A stretch of 64,000 bases of DNA from Halocaridina rubra. Lineage: Eukaryota; Arthropoda; Malacostraca; Decapoda; Atyidae. Where the stretch lies: assembly GCA_037179515.1 (NCBI GenBank), contig JAXCGZ010001894.1, positions 257,501-321,500 of the forward strand, read 5' to 3'. The notes below the pieces were generated by a model. It was not told where the DNA came from. It saw only the letters and a program-made list of their open reading frames with translations, and made no database searches. A program made the translations under genes and the position numbers. Shown in pieces: positions 38,001-56,489 of the stretch. Every line of letters starts with the position of its first letter. Position 1 is the stretch's first letter.

Positions 38001-39088
38001 ATCTACAACTGCCATTAAGACAACACTGTTTGATTATTTGTAATTGTAGTATAAACTTCCTGAGTCATGAGGTGCTTTTATAATTACATGCTTGCCATCA
38101 ATTGCTCGGCAGCATCCAGGAAAATTCCATTCTTTCCGAAAACCATTTGCAATTATTTTCCAATCTGTTGTATCAGGAACCTGAAAAAATTATAATTAAT
38201 GTTAAATTGTGGTTTTAATATATTAAAGTAATATATTATAGTGGTGCACGGTAGGTACTAATCCCATTAGTATGTCCACCACTTTACATTCCCTCCCTTT
38301 AACAATCTTCTCCCTTTATATTATAATGACTCCTAACTTAAATATATACTTATTAAAAATACTTTATTTTTTTCCAGATTAACAACGATAGCGTACATAT
38401 TGCAGAAGCTGAACTCAATGACTCTGTAGTGCAGGATAGTTTAGTACGCGATCCAAACCCTACACCTTCAAGAAAAAGAACGAAAGTGATGCAGCTATCT
38501 AGTATGGTCTCCCAACTGAAAGAGATATCTGAAGCTGCTACGACAGATGAAAACGAGTTCGAGGTTTTCGGCAGACACATTGGGCTTCAACTTAAATCTT
38601 TGCCAACACTATTGGCACTCGAAGCCCAGGAGCACATTCAACTCGACATAAACAGAGTTCGACGTCAGCATCTGCTAAGCGTAAATGAACCCCAAATAAT
38701 TAGCAGACCAATCACACCACTTTCATCTGGTGATTCTCAAACCTCGTGCTCGTCAACTGACAACCATGGTACTGAAGAATTAGATCAGCCTTCAACATCA
38801 ACTCAGGGGAAATGCAAACGACAGAAAATGATTGTGACAGACATAGAAAAGTCAATTTTGCAAAAGCTGCTAGTAACAGAGGATCGACATACTTGTTTCT
38901 TTAAAGGACTTTTACCCACACTTCAGATGTTTGATGACACGGAAACAATAGAATTTCAAGCTCAAGTATTACAAATCATTAAAAACATTCACCGATCTCG
39001 ACAAACTCCCAAAGATTCTATATGGCCTGTTCCAAGCAAACATACCAGGCAGCCACCTCCACATACTGTTAAGTGTAAACTTAAATAA
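32042..39088 (+). CDS. MADF-BESS domain protein (Harbinger-associated), intact
   Basis: Three exons join perfectly: 32042-32238, 37197-37353 and 38378-39088, with GT/AG sites and matching phases. They encode 354 residues with no stop. An N-terminal MADF (Myb/SANT-like) domain covers about residues 5-100 (FITKYLEHECLWNIKSPQYK, then YSQELRKIKDSKKSG and the VKWF core). A BESS-like segment lies near residues 179-215 (FEVFGRHIGLQLKSLP). Such proteins bind DNA and, in Harbinger elements, the Myb-like partner helps bring transposase to the ends. Intron 1 is nearly 5 kb because a LINE and a foldback element landed in it. Intron 2 holds the opposite-strand transposase exon. AATAAA at 39141 follows the stop. 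The intact frame contrasts with the dead transposase. Confidence 0.8.
32620..32973 (+). pseudogene. MADF-domain exon of Harbinger A
   Basis: Starts MKWNVNCIIKFLSIYEQYPL and ends TRQSTSNL just before a GT donor ('ttggtaagta'). That is the same point at which exon 2 of the Harbinger B gene ends (SESNL, donor 'gtaaata'). It encodes about 118 residues of a MADF domain with SIKDVYRQELHKIEKSKKSG and LLWFHNASFL. It is preceded by an acceptor-like 'gatgttacag', so a 5' UTR intron is likely. The downstream BESS exon has been lost, making this a fragment although its own frame is open. Confidence 0.65.
33074..33663 (-). pseudogene. Harbinger A transposase, C-terminal half
   Basis: An open frame of about 196 residues of a PIF/Harbinger DDE nuclease (DDE_4 type): FTYIDVGGNGRASDSAIFRD, the second catalytic Asp in IIVGDDAFPL, and the catalytic Glu in RARRVVENAFGIL followed by WRFRVFSKPI and CSIHNWLRK. 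The part with the first aspartate (AIDGKH block) is missing because the sequence switches to LINE A at 33664. It converges on the MADF exon 100 bp away. Confidence 0.8.
33842..34437 (-). pseudogene. LINE A copy 2: RT motif and C-terminal part
   Basis: Begins with SEWRRVSSGVPQGSVLGPL, has the catalytic MFADDAKI and continues to FWNLHLKKHIAKFEKV. The frame is interrupted on the upstream side by the CR1-B insertion at 34438 and is lost downstream by a frameshift near 33890. Confidence 0.75.
34438..35424 (-). mobile_element. Second CR1 family (CR1-B), 5'-truncated, inside LINE A
   Basis: Splits the LINE A sequence between 'gtgtctta' and 'cttactctaaccctctgttc', which are adjacent in copy 1. The 3' end on the minus strand is the imperfect octamer repeat TTCTTATG-TTCTTATG-TTCTTAAG; short tandem octamers are the hallmark of CR1 3' ends. 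The coding remnant is described separately. Confidence 0.8.
34602..35306 (-). pseudogene. CR1-B reverse transcriptase C-terminal region
   Basis: A 234-residue open frame: EFNVEKCKVVKMGTIKDN, SSQCERDLGVLVSSILKPK, LYLALVRPHLDYAVQFWSPY, SLERVQRRMTKMIHNIRNLP and NWFGNRVADAWNKLPSRIV. This is the region after the RT catalytic box in CR1-type ORF2. The catalytic domain itself is cut off by 5' truncation near 35424 (a VFTDDTKIGRT-like stretch is just visible in the nucleotides). Confidence 0.85.
35417..35977 (-). pseudogene. LINE A copy 2: RT N-terminal part
   Basis: A 186-residue frame, almost identical to 5890-5345 of copy 1: VHKATGPDDISPHVLKKC, FREGRSTVTNLLEFYDE, FLDFQKAFDTVPHGRL and KTYLEGREQRVRVRVT. 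It is cut at its end by the CR1-B insertion. Confidence 0.8.
36294..36891. mobile_element. Foldback DNA element with 8-bp target duplication (hAT-like)
   Basis: The termini 'ggtcaatattgaatttcgga' and, inverted, 'ggacaatattgaatttcgga' are near-perfect inverses. They are flanked exactly by AGAGAGTT at 36286-36293 and 36892-36899. An 8-bp duplication is the hAT-superfamily signature. Total 598 bp, non-coding. The GC-rich core contains 'ggggctccgccccggacccc' and related palindromes. It lies in intron 1 of the MADF-BESS gene. Confidence 0.85.
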
Positions 39089-39140
39089 GTGTTTTTGTTT
39101 ATTATAATTTGTCTGGATATTTTTCATTATGATATTGAAC

Positions 39141-39146
39141 AATAAA
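39141..39146 (+). promoter_or_regulatory. Candidate poly(A) signal of MADF-BESS gene
   Basis: AATAAA in 'gaacaataaacattg', 53 bp after the stop codon at 39088. Confidence 0.55.
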
Positions 39147-39370
39147 CATTGCATTTATTTTTATTTGATATATGAAAAACTCTGGAACTTTGTAGCTTTC
39201 AAGATGGAATTATAGTTACTCGCTTGATTGTGTGGTAAACAGTTAACCACGTTCTGCTACCACTTGGTCGTTCACCAGTCGCTGTATAGCGAGGATGCAT
39301 CAGAGTGTACTCCTGGTTGTTCAATAATGAAGGAATTGTAACCGTCTTTCTTTCATCCTCACAAATCTGA

Positions 39371-39601
39371 GTGTTATCTGCCATCATGATTACTTCTACC
39401 TCAACGCATATGTACTCTTCTTATCCTGATCATGTGGAACAGCCACACCGGCATCATCCACCACCACAAGCAGCTCCTGCATCTCAGCCTGGTATCACCG
39501 TGTCTCCAAATGTACACTCACCACAGTCAGTACTTTTTAACACTTCTGCTTGTAGTGTTGAGAATTTACAACAAATTGAACTGGATTTTGCTCAAGAATA
39601 G
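39371..39601 (+). other. Orphan ORF downstream of MADF-BESS
   Basis: A 76-codon plus-strand frame rich in His, Pro and Gln, with a compositionally protein-like end (SPQSVLFNTSACSVENLQQI). It could be an alternative or former last exon of the MADF-BESS gene, since it follows in the same orientation within the element. No domain is recognisable and no splice link is proven. Confidence 0.3.
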
Positions 39602-39704
39602 TTATATTTATTGAATACATAAATTTGAGTTTCTGCAAACATCATATATGATTTTCAGTATTTTTTTATTTTCTAATATTCTACATTTTATTCAATAGCG
39701 TATT

Positions 39705-40215
39705 TCCTACATACCGTATGTCCCTTTAGACACATGTAACCAACACTGATTTCTTATTGTTGATTTATTATTTTCTCTATCATTTACATTCATTTAGAGA
39801 AAATACATTAAACATATTTAATATTGTGTTATGTTATCACAACTATGATTTTATTTAAGTACATTATTCACTTATCACATAATGATACATACAAAGAAAT
39901 TGATGTTCATTGGATTTCAAATAAATATAAATATAATATTATTGTATTTCTCTACACACGGTATGTTCCTTTAGGAATAATTATGTAATAAGCAGTAAAA
40001 ATATTATCAACATCCACTTATTTCGTACTGTTGACTTCTGTATCTCAATTATTTACGTTCATTTAGAGAAAATACATTAAATATATTTAATATTGTGTTA
40101 TCAGTTAAACCTAAGAGGATTTTATTTATTTATTTTAAGTACAATATTCACTTATCACATAATGATGTATACAAAGAAATTGATCTTCACTGTATTTCAA
40201 ATAAATAAAGAAATA
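39705..40215. repeat. Two-copy tandem duplication, about 250 bp
   Basis: Copies at about 39705-39945 and 39955-40215 share 'catttagagaaaatacatta', 'tatttaatattgtgtta', 'ttcacttatcacataatgat' and 'acaaagaaattgat' in the same order. Non-coding, within the intron of the Harbinger B transposase. Confidence 0.8.
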
Positions 40216-41292
40216 AATGATATATTTTTTACCTCAATGTAACGGCAAGTCTTTCTGTAGGTGATATGACATCTCTCATCCTGGTACTCTGCTTGCAAAG
40301 TAGAGACTCAAACTTTTAAGAAGCTCATCAAATGCTTCTTTGCTCATTCTAAAGTAACTGAAAAACTTCTCTTCGTCCCTTCTGAGCTCCGCATACAGAG
40401 TAAAAAAAGCTCCCACCATAGATCTGGCAACATTAATATTATGAACTCATTTCCTACCAGGTGAACGTGGTTTTTTCCTTTTAACTCTAAGTAATAAAGA
40501 AAGAGCAAATGGTCCTTTGCATCCATGATGATAAACTGGATGCAACTCTCTGACAGACGGCACATAGTTGTGTCATGTCGTGATGTCTGGAAGGCCATGG
40601 TCGTGAACACAATGGCACGCTCACTGGAATGCACGGTGTTGGGCCTTGGACTGCATTGCAAAAAGTCATTATGTGTGAAACAGACCTAAGATTTATATTT
40701 TCCTCTTCTTTTTCTCTTATTATATTTATTATTATTATTATTATTGGTACAATAATAATAATATTATAACAATTATTATAATTTTTTTTTAAGAATATCC
40801 ACAGTTTCTTAAAACACTAGGTTGACCCCCCCCTAAATAGTTGAATCCAATCATCACTTGAAACAGTACACAATTAAATGTATTCTATAATAAAACGTTC
40901 ACATACAACTCACTGTCCTGAATAGTTATACAATAATCCCTCATTTATCGCGGGTGTTACGTTTCGGGACCACCTGCGATAGGTGAAAATCCGTGAAGTA
41001 GCAGCACCATATTAATTACAGGTATTTTACATTTATTTTTACCTTTATAAACCCTCCCTGCACTGTTAACAACTCACCCTTTACTTTATTAATAACAGCG
41101 TGCAAGCATAAATTTATATGAGTGTGACAGGTAAGTTTACCATAAATAACAGCACGCAAGCATAAAGCTATATGAGTGTGATAGGTAAGCTTGACGTGAT
41201 GATGATCTTTACATACTGCACAGCCAATGACAACTTTACGGCTGATTTTTGCGAGAGAGGAACATGGTAATGGGGAGTTGCTGTCGCTGTTT

Positions 41293-41550
41293 CTAACTGC
41301 GGGGTGTTATGACCCTCTTCGCTGTTTTGTTAAAAGTAAGAGTCGCTGTCTTCCTGATATTCGGCTCGTCCTTCTTGATGTAGAGAACAGTAGATTCGTT
41401 GACGCCAAATTGGCTGCCAACAGGCGAGAAACTTCTTTCTTCCTTCAGCATATCTAACAGTTTTACCTTATCTGCTATGGTCAACTTTTTCCTTTGCTAC
41501 TTAGGCTCACTACTAGAAGCCTTAGGAGGTGAAGGATGCTTGGGCGGCAT
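41293..41550 (-). pseudogene. Tigger/pogo transposase N-terminal fragment
   Basis: Reading from 41550 on the minus strand: MPPKHPSPPKASSSEPK, a TAG stop, then QRKKLTIADKVKLLDMLKEE, FSPVGSQFGVNESTVLYI and KKDEPNIRKTA. This is the CENP-B-N/pogo-type helix-turn-helix (the LT..KK..LL pattern, then V.ESTV). The DDE catalytic domain is absent. A non-functional relic. Confidence 0.65.
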
Positions 41551-41945
41551 TGCAGGGGTTGAAATAAAGCAAAAGTTTCACAAAAAACACAAGCACAACG
41601 TATTTAGAGGCACAACGCAAAAGGCGCACATGTGAGTAACTGAATGGGTGAGGCGAGACAATGGAAGATGCTGGAGGAATCAAGCTTCAATCAAAAAGCC
41701 AATCAGACCCCAGGATACAGAACGAGATTCTGTGCTTCGTCGTCTCCCACCCATCAAGCATCCCGTGTACTATCTCATGTAGGAGCGACCCTTTGCGTTT
41801 TCCAAGACGCAGATACCGGTATCGTATTTTATATGGTGCAATACTGTGAGTTACATGTTTAAATTTATGTTTTTTACTATTTTTTACTGTTTTATTATTC
41901 TTAGGCTAGGAAATACGTTTTTTTATATATAAAATAATGAAAATA

Positions 41946-43243
41946 CAGTGTTGCCTCAATTATCGCGGTAGTTCGGTTCCGGGACCCGGCGCGAACCAGG
42001 AAATCCGCGAAGTAGGATCAGCCTATATGTACACAGATATTTTAATATATTTTTACGTTTACACTGTATAAACTGTCCCTGTACTGTTAACATACCACCA
42101 CTTCATAGATAACAGCATGCAAGCGTAAATTTATATGAAAGTGATAGGAAAACTTACCGTGAATATGATGATGACGTGACATACATACTCATTTACAATT
42201 ATTTTTTCGTTTACGTACTGTATAAACCCTCCCTGCACTGTTAAAAAGACACCCTTAACATTATAAATAACAGCAAGCAACGTAAATTTTTATGAAAGTG
42301 ATAGGAAAACTTACCGTGAATGTGATGATGATGACGTGACATACATACTCATTTATAATTATTTTTTCGTTTACGTACTGTATAAACCTTCCCTGCACTG
42401 TTAAAAAAAAAAAACCTACATTATAAATAACAGCAAGCAACGTAAATTTTTATGAAAGTGATAGATAAAATTACGGTGAATGAGGTGATGATGATGTGAC
42501 ATACATACTCATTTACAATTATTTTTTCGTTTACGTACTGTATAAACCCTCCCTGCACTGTTAAAAAACACCCTTTACATTATAAATAACAGCAAGCAAC
42601 GTAAATTTTTATGAAAGTGATAGATAAAATGACGGTGAATGAGGTGATGATGACGTGACATACATACTCATTTACAATTATTTTTTCGTTTACGTACTGT
42701 ATAAACCCTCCCTGCACTGTTAAAAAAACACCTTTTACATTATAAATAACAGCAAGCAACGTAAATTTTTATGAAAGTGATAGATAAAATTACGGTGAAT
42801 GAGGTGATGATGACGTGACACACTCATTTACAATTATTTTTTCGTTTACGAACTGTATAAACCCTCCCTGCACTATTAAAAAAACACCCTTTACATTATA
42901 AATAACAGCACGCAACGTAAATTTTTATGAAAGTGATAGATAAAATTGCGATGAATGAGGTGATGATGACGTGACACACATACTTATTTACAATTATATT
43001 TTCGTTTACAAACTGTATAAACCCTCCCTGCACTGTTAAAAATCACCCTTTACATTATAAATAACAGCAAGCAACGTAAATTTACATTTCCAATAAAAAA
43101 AATGAAAATACTGAAAATTTTTTTTTTTTTATAATTTTAATATTTTTGCGTATACCCATAAAATAAAATAATAATTTATCCCCCCAAAAAAGCGATAGAG
43201 TGAGAACACGAACCAAGAAATGCGAATAACCGGGGTAACACTG
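41946..43243. mobile_element. Pogo/Tigger-type element (inner), expanded by internal satellite
   Basis: Begins 'cagtgttgcctcaattatcg' and ends with the inverse of 'cagtgttaccccggttattc'. Flanking TA lies at 41944-41945 and 43244-43245. No transposase. Most of its length is a tandem array of one internal segment. Confidence 0.75.
42040..43085. repeat. Tandem array, seven units of about 155 bp, inside Tigger element
   Basis: Each unit contains 'tataaaccctccctgcactg', 'ataacagcaagcaacgtaaa', 'tatgaaagtgata' and 'gatgatgacgtgacatac'. Starts of the first string fall near 42066, 42225, 42377, 42535, 42691, 42846 and 43009. The outer element has single-copy versions of the same strings near 41050-41180, so the array arose from Tigger internal sequence. 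Confidence 0.9.
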
Positions 43244-43394
43244 TACTGGAAATTTTAATATTTCCACATATCGTGGATTCCTGCAATATACCCAGAAACT
43301 CTGCGATATAAAATACATATGCTCGCCATAAAAACCCACGATGCACTGAATCCGCGGAAGGTGAACCGCGATATAGCAAGGGATTACTGTATAA

Positions 43395-44175
43395 TAAATT
43401 CACGAAAGTCATCAATACAAAACTAATATCACTGCAGGGAAAGTTTGAAACACATATTAATCAACCAGGAAAAAATAATTATCATCATTTAAACAAATCT
43501 TACTTATTATAGGCATATACATACTTAAGTCAACAAAAACTCCATTAATTCATTCAACATTTATTCTCGCCTTCATATTTCACAGTCCAAAATCTATTTG
43601 CCTTTCAAAAGTTGTCGTATGCAATGTTTTTAGTTCTTCATTGCTTTGATTGTGCTTTCTGCCTGCCTGTATTTTTATCGTTCTCTTATTTCTGCCTTGT
43701 CCTTAAGCTGCTACTTCTTCTTTTTAAGTGTGTTTAAAATAATTATTAACAATTTAATTACGAGTTTTCCAAATATGGAACATTTTCTTTCGTGCAGTAG
43801 ACTACGAGTGTTCCACAGATGACCATGGATATGTTCAAATTAGTGGAACATTCTCTCAGGCAATAACAAAGCCGAAATCGAGATCTGGCATCTCTTGTAG
43901 TGATACCAAACATTAGCCGATGTGTTTTCCATATGAGGGAGTGAGCAACTTTTATAATGTCAAGGAAGACAGCATGAGATTTTCACGCTGAGGCGCAGAA
44001 GATTGCTTGCACACTGAAGCATAACTAAAATTATGCATGGGTCGCTGGGAAAGGGTTAAACTATGTACCGCCTGAACAAAGTATTAATAAATTACTTCTC
44101 TTAAAAATAATTTACCTTCTCTGCAAGGGCTTGGATCATGTAAGGTACTATCCTAAATGTCTTCATAATATTGAT
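43395..44175. other. 3' flank of AFG2B, no coding seen
   Basis: AT-rich. A short piece of repeat family C ('atttctgccttgtccttaag') is at about 43640-43720. Minus-strand poly(A) candidates exist (for example TTTATT at 43559-43564 on plus), but none is compelling. Confidence 0.4.
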
Positions 44176-44180
44176 GATAG

Positions 44181-52562
<8,382 letters not shown>

Positions 52563-52570
52563 CTCTGTTA

Positions 52571-53299
<729 letters not shown>

Positions 53300-53667
53300 C
53301 GGTCAAATCTTTGTTTTAACATAAACTGTTTACAGTAAGGACACACATTAAAAGAAGATTAATACCAATGACATCTTAAGCCATGGAAAAATGTAAGAAA
53401 TCTGGGAAAAAAATACAAAATTAAAAGTAAATAAAATACAATATTTAAAGATACTGTACATACCAAATTTTTATAAGTTGTTGTGGTTATTGTTTGGGGT
53501 TGTTTATGATATCACGAAACAACAATCCTCTATACTTAGCTCTTCTGTTCTACATAATATATGTATTCCTATCGAAGAACTATAACTTTTGAAGATATTT
53601 TTACACAGCAGATCCACACATCTAATCGTGTGATCACTTATTTATTGGTTAGCAGGAGTTGCTAAAA

Positions 53668-53670
<3 letters not shown>

Positions 53671-53731
<61 letters not shown>

Positions 53732-53837
53732 TTTGCTATGCTAAATATATATATCTTGGAGATACAACTATTTTTTTTTATCTTATTTCCTATTATTGTA
53801 TATATTTTTAAATATGATGACAATAATAATAATAATA

Positions 53838-53900
<63 letters not shown>

Positions 53901-53946
53901 TATGCCACTACACTACTACTACTGCTACTACTACTACTACTGGTAG

Positions 53947-53983
<37 letters not shown>
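53671..53983. repeat. Compound microsatellites (CT)n, (AAT)n, (CTA)n, (TAG)n
   Basis: CT at 53671-53728, AAT at 53822-53899, CTA at 53911-53941, TAG at 53944-53983. The last two are inverse of each other and adjacent, so they can pair as a hairpin. Confidence 0.93.
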
Positions 53984-54099
53984 AGGAAAAGAGAAAACTT
54001 TCGCATCTTTTTTTATTTGGACATATCTCCCAATATATTTCCCACGATATATTACTTCCTAACAAGATTAATTTTTACCCTGAAGACAACATGCTCCTC

Positions 54100-54195
54100 T
54101 ATCAGTCGTCTTCCTCTTCTTCGTCAGTTTTATAAGCCCGTCCTTATATGGGGTCGCTGTTTTTTTAAGAGCCGCCCCCACCTGCCTCAGCCTCA
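54100..54195 (-). repeat. Probable RTE 3'-end fragment
   Basis: 'ttcttcttcgtcagttttat', 'atatggggtcgctgttttt' and 'gagccgcccccacctgcctc' match the 23655-23790 fragment. Confidence 0.45.
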
Positions 54196-54779
54196 TTTAT
54201 CGAGTGAAAGCTTTTAAGTATTTGATATTGCTTTGAGATTTAAAAAATCATATTTATTTAACTATGTGTTAACTATTTGCAATAGGAAATAAAAATAAAT
54301 ATATACGGTCTGCAGAAAAAATCTAATAAATTCTCCAAGGAAAAGAAAAAAATACACGGTTTTGAGGTATATATTTAATAAATTGCCTTAGGAAACTAAT
54401 AATAAGGGACTTGATTCATCATTATTGTGTATCATATCATACTTGATTCTCTTAAATACTCTTTGATCTCTATTATGAAAACAAATTTTTGTAACGCCAG
54501 TTCTTTTCCTTACTGCTGAATTATGATTTTTATGTGAAACTAATTTCGACAAATTTCATTACATTATCATTATATATAATAATTTCCATATTTTTTTTAG
54601 CGTGATTAGAGATATATTAATGTAATAGATATCTATAAATAGGAAATATTAAATTTTGAATATATACAAAGCTATATAATTTCTATAAATATTGTTACTT
54701 TACTTTTTGTGGTTTATAACTCTCCTGAAGAAGGCTTCGCCTCCTCTCTGGCGGGTCCTAAGTTAATTTTTTTTTTTTT

Positions 54780-55590
54780 GCTTTGTATTTATCTCTCTCA
54801 CACCTTGAAAGGCTCATTTATAGTAAAGAGTTCCATATCGTGGCATTTTTCAAATAAGTATGTTTTCAGTTTTTTCTTAAATTGCACCACATCTTCACTG
54901 TCTCTGAGTAGCGCTGATAATTCATTATATAATCTTGGAGCACTATATGGATAGGTTCTACTACCAATATTTCGATTTGATTTTTTTCTTTAAGGATGGG
55001 ATAGGATAGGAGGGAAAAAAAGGGAGGGGATTAAGGATATAAGGGAATTGGAGGGAAAAGCACGAAAATTAAATCAAGTAAGAGAGAATCAAGAGAGGGG
55101 CAGACCCTCGTGCTAAGTTTTGATCTGGAATTCAGACTGCTGCGATAAGGGATCTTGGTTCATGCAGTCTATATTCGTCATTTGCATGTCTCACTGTGAT
55201 GTTTGTTCCAAGTTCAAAAGGAACTAAATACTCATGTAAGTATTTCAGTTCTCCGGTCTTTAATGTCTTGTAGGTTAGCAAACAGATTTTGTATACAATT
55301 CTTGCTTTTATCGGCAGCTGTAATTCATTGACGTCGCTGTGTACCTTTTATTAATCTTGCTGCTTTATTTTGAATGATCTGAAGTGTTTTTAATAAATTG
55401 TTGGGCAAACCATAGTAATGGGAGTTGCAATAATCCAGTCTAGATATTATATGGTTATGAACTAGCGCATTTAGGGTATCTTCATTTAAATACTTTTTGA
55501 TAAATGCAATATTTCTAAGATGATAATTACATGTTTTTACTACATTCAATATCTGATTTTTCATAGTTAAAATATTGTCAATAAAAACGC
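54780..55590 (-). mobile_element. L2-like LINE, 3' fragment
   Basis: Minus-strand frames read as the C-terminal end of an L2/CR1-type ORF2. 55564-55325 gives IKKYLNEDTLNALVHNHIIS and RLDYCNSHYYGLPNNLLKTL with QNKAARLI. 54970-54810 gives RTYPYSAPRLYNELSALLRD and QFKKKLKTYLFEKCHD. Stops and frameshifts lie between. The RT catalytic core is absent. Confidence 0.75.
55325..55564 (-). pseudogene. L2-like ORF2 C-terminal fragment
   Basis: A 79-residue open piece with the LDYCNS…LYGLP-type block and IIQNKAARLIKGTQR, typical of L2-clade proteins just after the RT domain. It has no start of its own and is part of the truncated LINE. Confidence 0.75.
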
Positions 55591-56289
55591 CCTAGTTTCG
55601 CACGACTGGTACCAGTTTGATTTTGGAAGCTCCAAGCTGCATATATTCTAATTGTGCAAAGTTTTTCAAGGTATATTCTGTTACAAATAATATCAAATAT
55701 TTAATATAAAATTTAGTAATATAAATTATTTTGCAGTGTAATTAACTATAGTAATATATAATTAATATCTGTAAATAAGGAAAATTACATATTCCTGAAA
55801 ATTGTGAATCCCAATTACTCTCGCCAGTTGTTGTTGTTGTTGTGGTAGTAGAAGGTTGATGAATGGCGAGATGGAATCTAGAATTGAATAATAAACCTTC
55901 CCCGGGCAATGACCGCGTGATTTTCACAATGAATCTCTGATCCGAGCAGAGAAAAAGCGGTGGAAAGTAAGTTCATAATTGATTTATTTATTAAATGAGT
56001 TATTTGGGGGTTAATGGGAAGTATTTGATAGCGATTTTCCTACTTTTCCTTAAACGTACAGCTGATCAACAGGTTGCGTTTTAGAGACGTCATTTTATGA
56101 CTTATATTTCACGTGAAATTATCCAGAAATTCGTGGCATATAGTCTGTGTTGTTGCGTCATGAAAATAGGGATGGTAATTCATAATTACAATTTACGGAA
56201 AACCCCCCAAAACTTTAGTAGTTTGTTAATATTTACTTTTACACCCCATCGAGCGAGATTAAGATAATTTTTTTTTTTTGTAATTTTAT

Positions 56290-56400
56290 GTAAAATCAGT
56301 TAGGTTTCGTTTTATGAACCATTCTACAACTTGGTTAGGTTAGTTACATTAGGTTAGGTTAGTTACATTAGATTAGTTAGGGTAGATGAAATTAGGTTAA
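56290..56400. repeat. TTAGG-rich stretch with a stray 64-bp-array-like unit
   Basis: 'ttaggtttcgttttatgaac' plus 'cattctacaacttgg' resembles one unit of the 15938-17499 array. It is followed by 'ggttaggttagttacatt' repeated twice. Not a true telomeric array. Confidence 0.45.
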
Positions 56401-56489
56401 ATCCGATAATAGAGTTCATAAAAAGAATCTTTACTGTAAATTCTATATAAAATACGATACCCACTTTTTAACTGGTTTGGTATATTTTT

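Larger units (their letters stand above)
37404..40598 (-). pseudogene. Harbinger B transposase, two exons, decayed
   Basis: Exon 1 (40598-40233) encodes the N-terminal region: MDAKDHLLFLYYL, then in other frames GAFFTLYAELRRDEEKFFSYF and FRMSKEAFDELL, ending SPTERLAVTLR at a GT donor. The last exon (38182-37404) follows an acceptor 'aattttttcag'. It encodes WNFPGCCRAIDGKHVIIKAP (first catalytic Asp), a TAA stop after YYNYK, SYIDIGCNGRVSDGGVF, ILVGDTAFPL (second Asp) and RARRIVENAFGIL (Glu). Two frameshifts and a TGA break exon 1, and the segment between the two exons' coverage is not found. The DDE triad codons survive, but the gene is dead. Its intron contains MADF-BESS exon 3, while its last exon sits inside MADF-BESS intron 2. 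Confidence 0.8.
31788..40686 (+). mobile_element. PIF/Harbinger-type DNA transposon (Harbinger B) with nested insertions
   Basis: The imperfect terminal inverted repeats are 'ggctagttcacac' at the left and, inverted, 'ggtctgtttcacac' at the right. TAA occurs next to both ends (31785-31787 and 40687-40689), the target type used by Harbinger elements. Inside are an intact MADF-BESS gene (+) and a decayed Harbinger transposase (-). The 8.9-kb span includes a 3.9-kb LINE A complex and a 0.6-kb foldback element, so the element itself is about 4.4 kb. The ends are an inference from short matches. Confidence 0.6.
40931..43389 (-). mobile_element. Pogo/Tigger-type DNA element (outer)
   Basis: The termini 'caataatccctcatttatcg' and, inverted, 'cagtaatcccttgctatatc' are flanked by TA (40929-40930 and 43390-43391), as pogo/Tigger elements are. 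A transposase N-terminal remnant lies inside. A second Tigger-type element (41946-43243) is inserted in it, so the outer element itself is about 1.15 kb. Confidence 0.7.

Noticed and set aside
39199..39387. Missing middle exon of the Harbinger B transposase
   Set aside because: The minus-strand frame is open for 62 codons but shows none of the expected Harbinger motifs.
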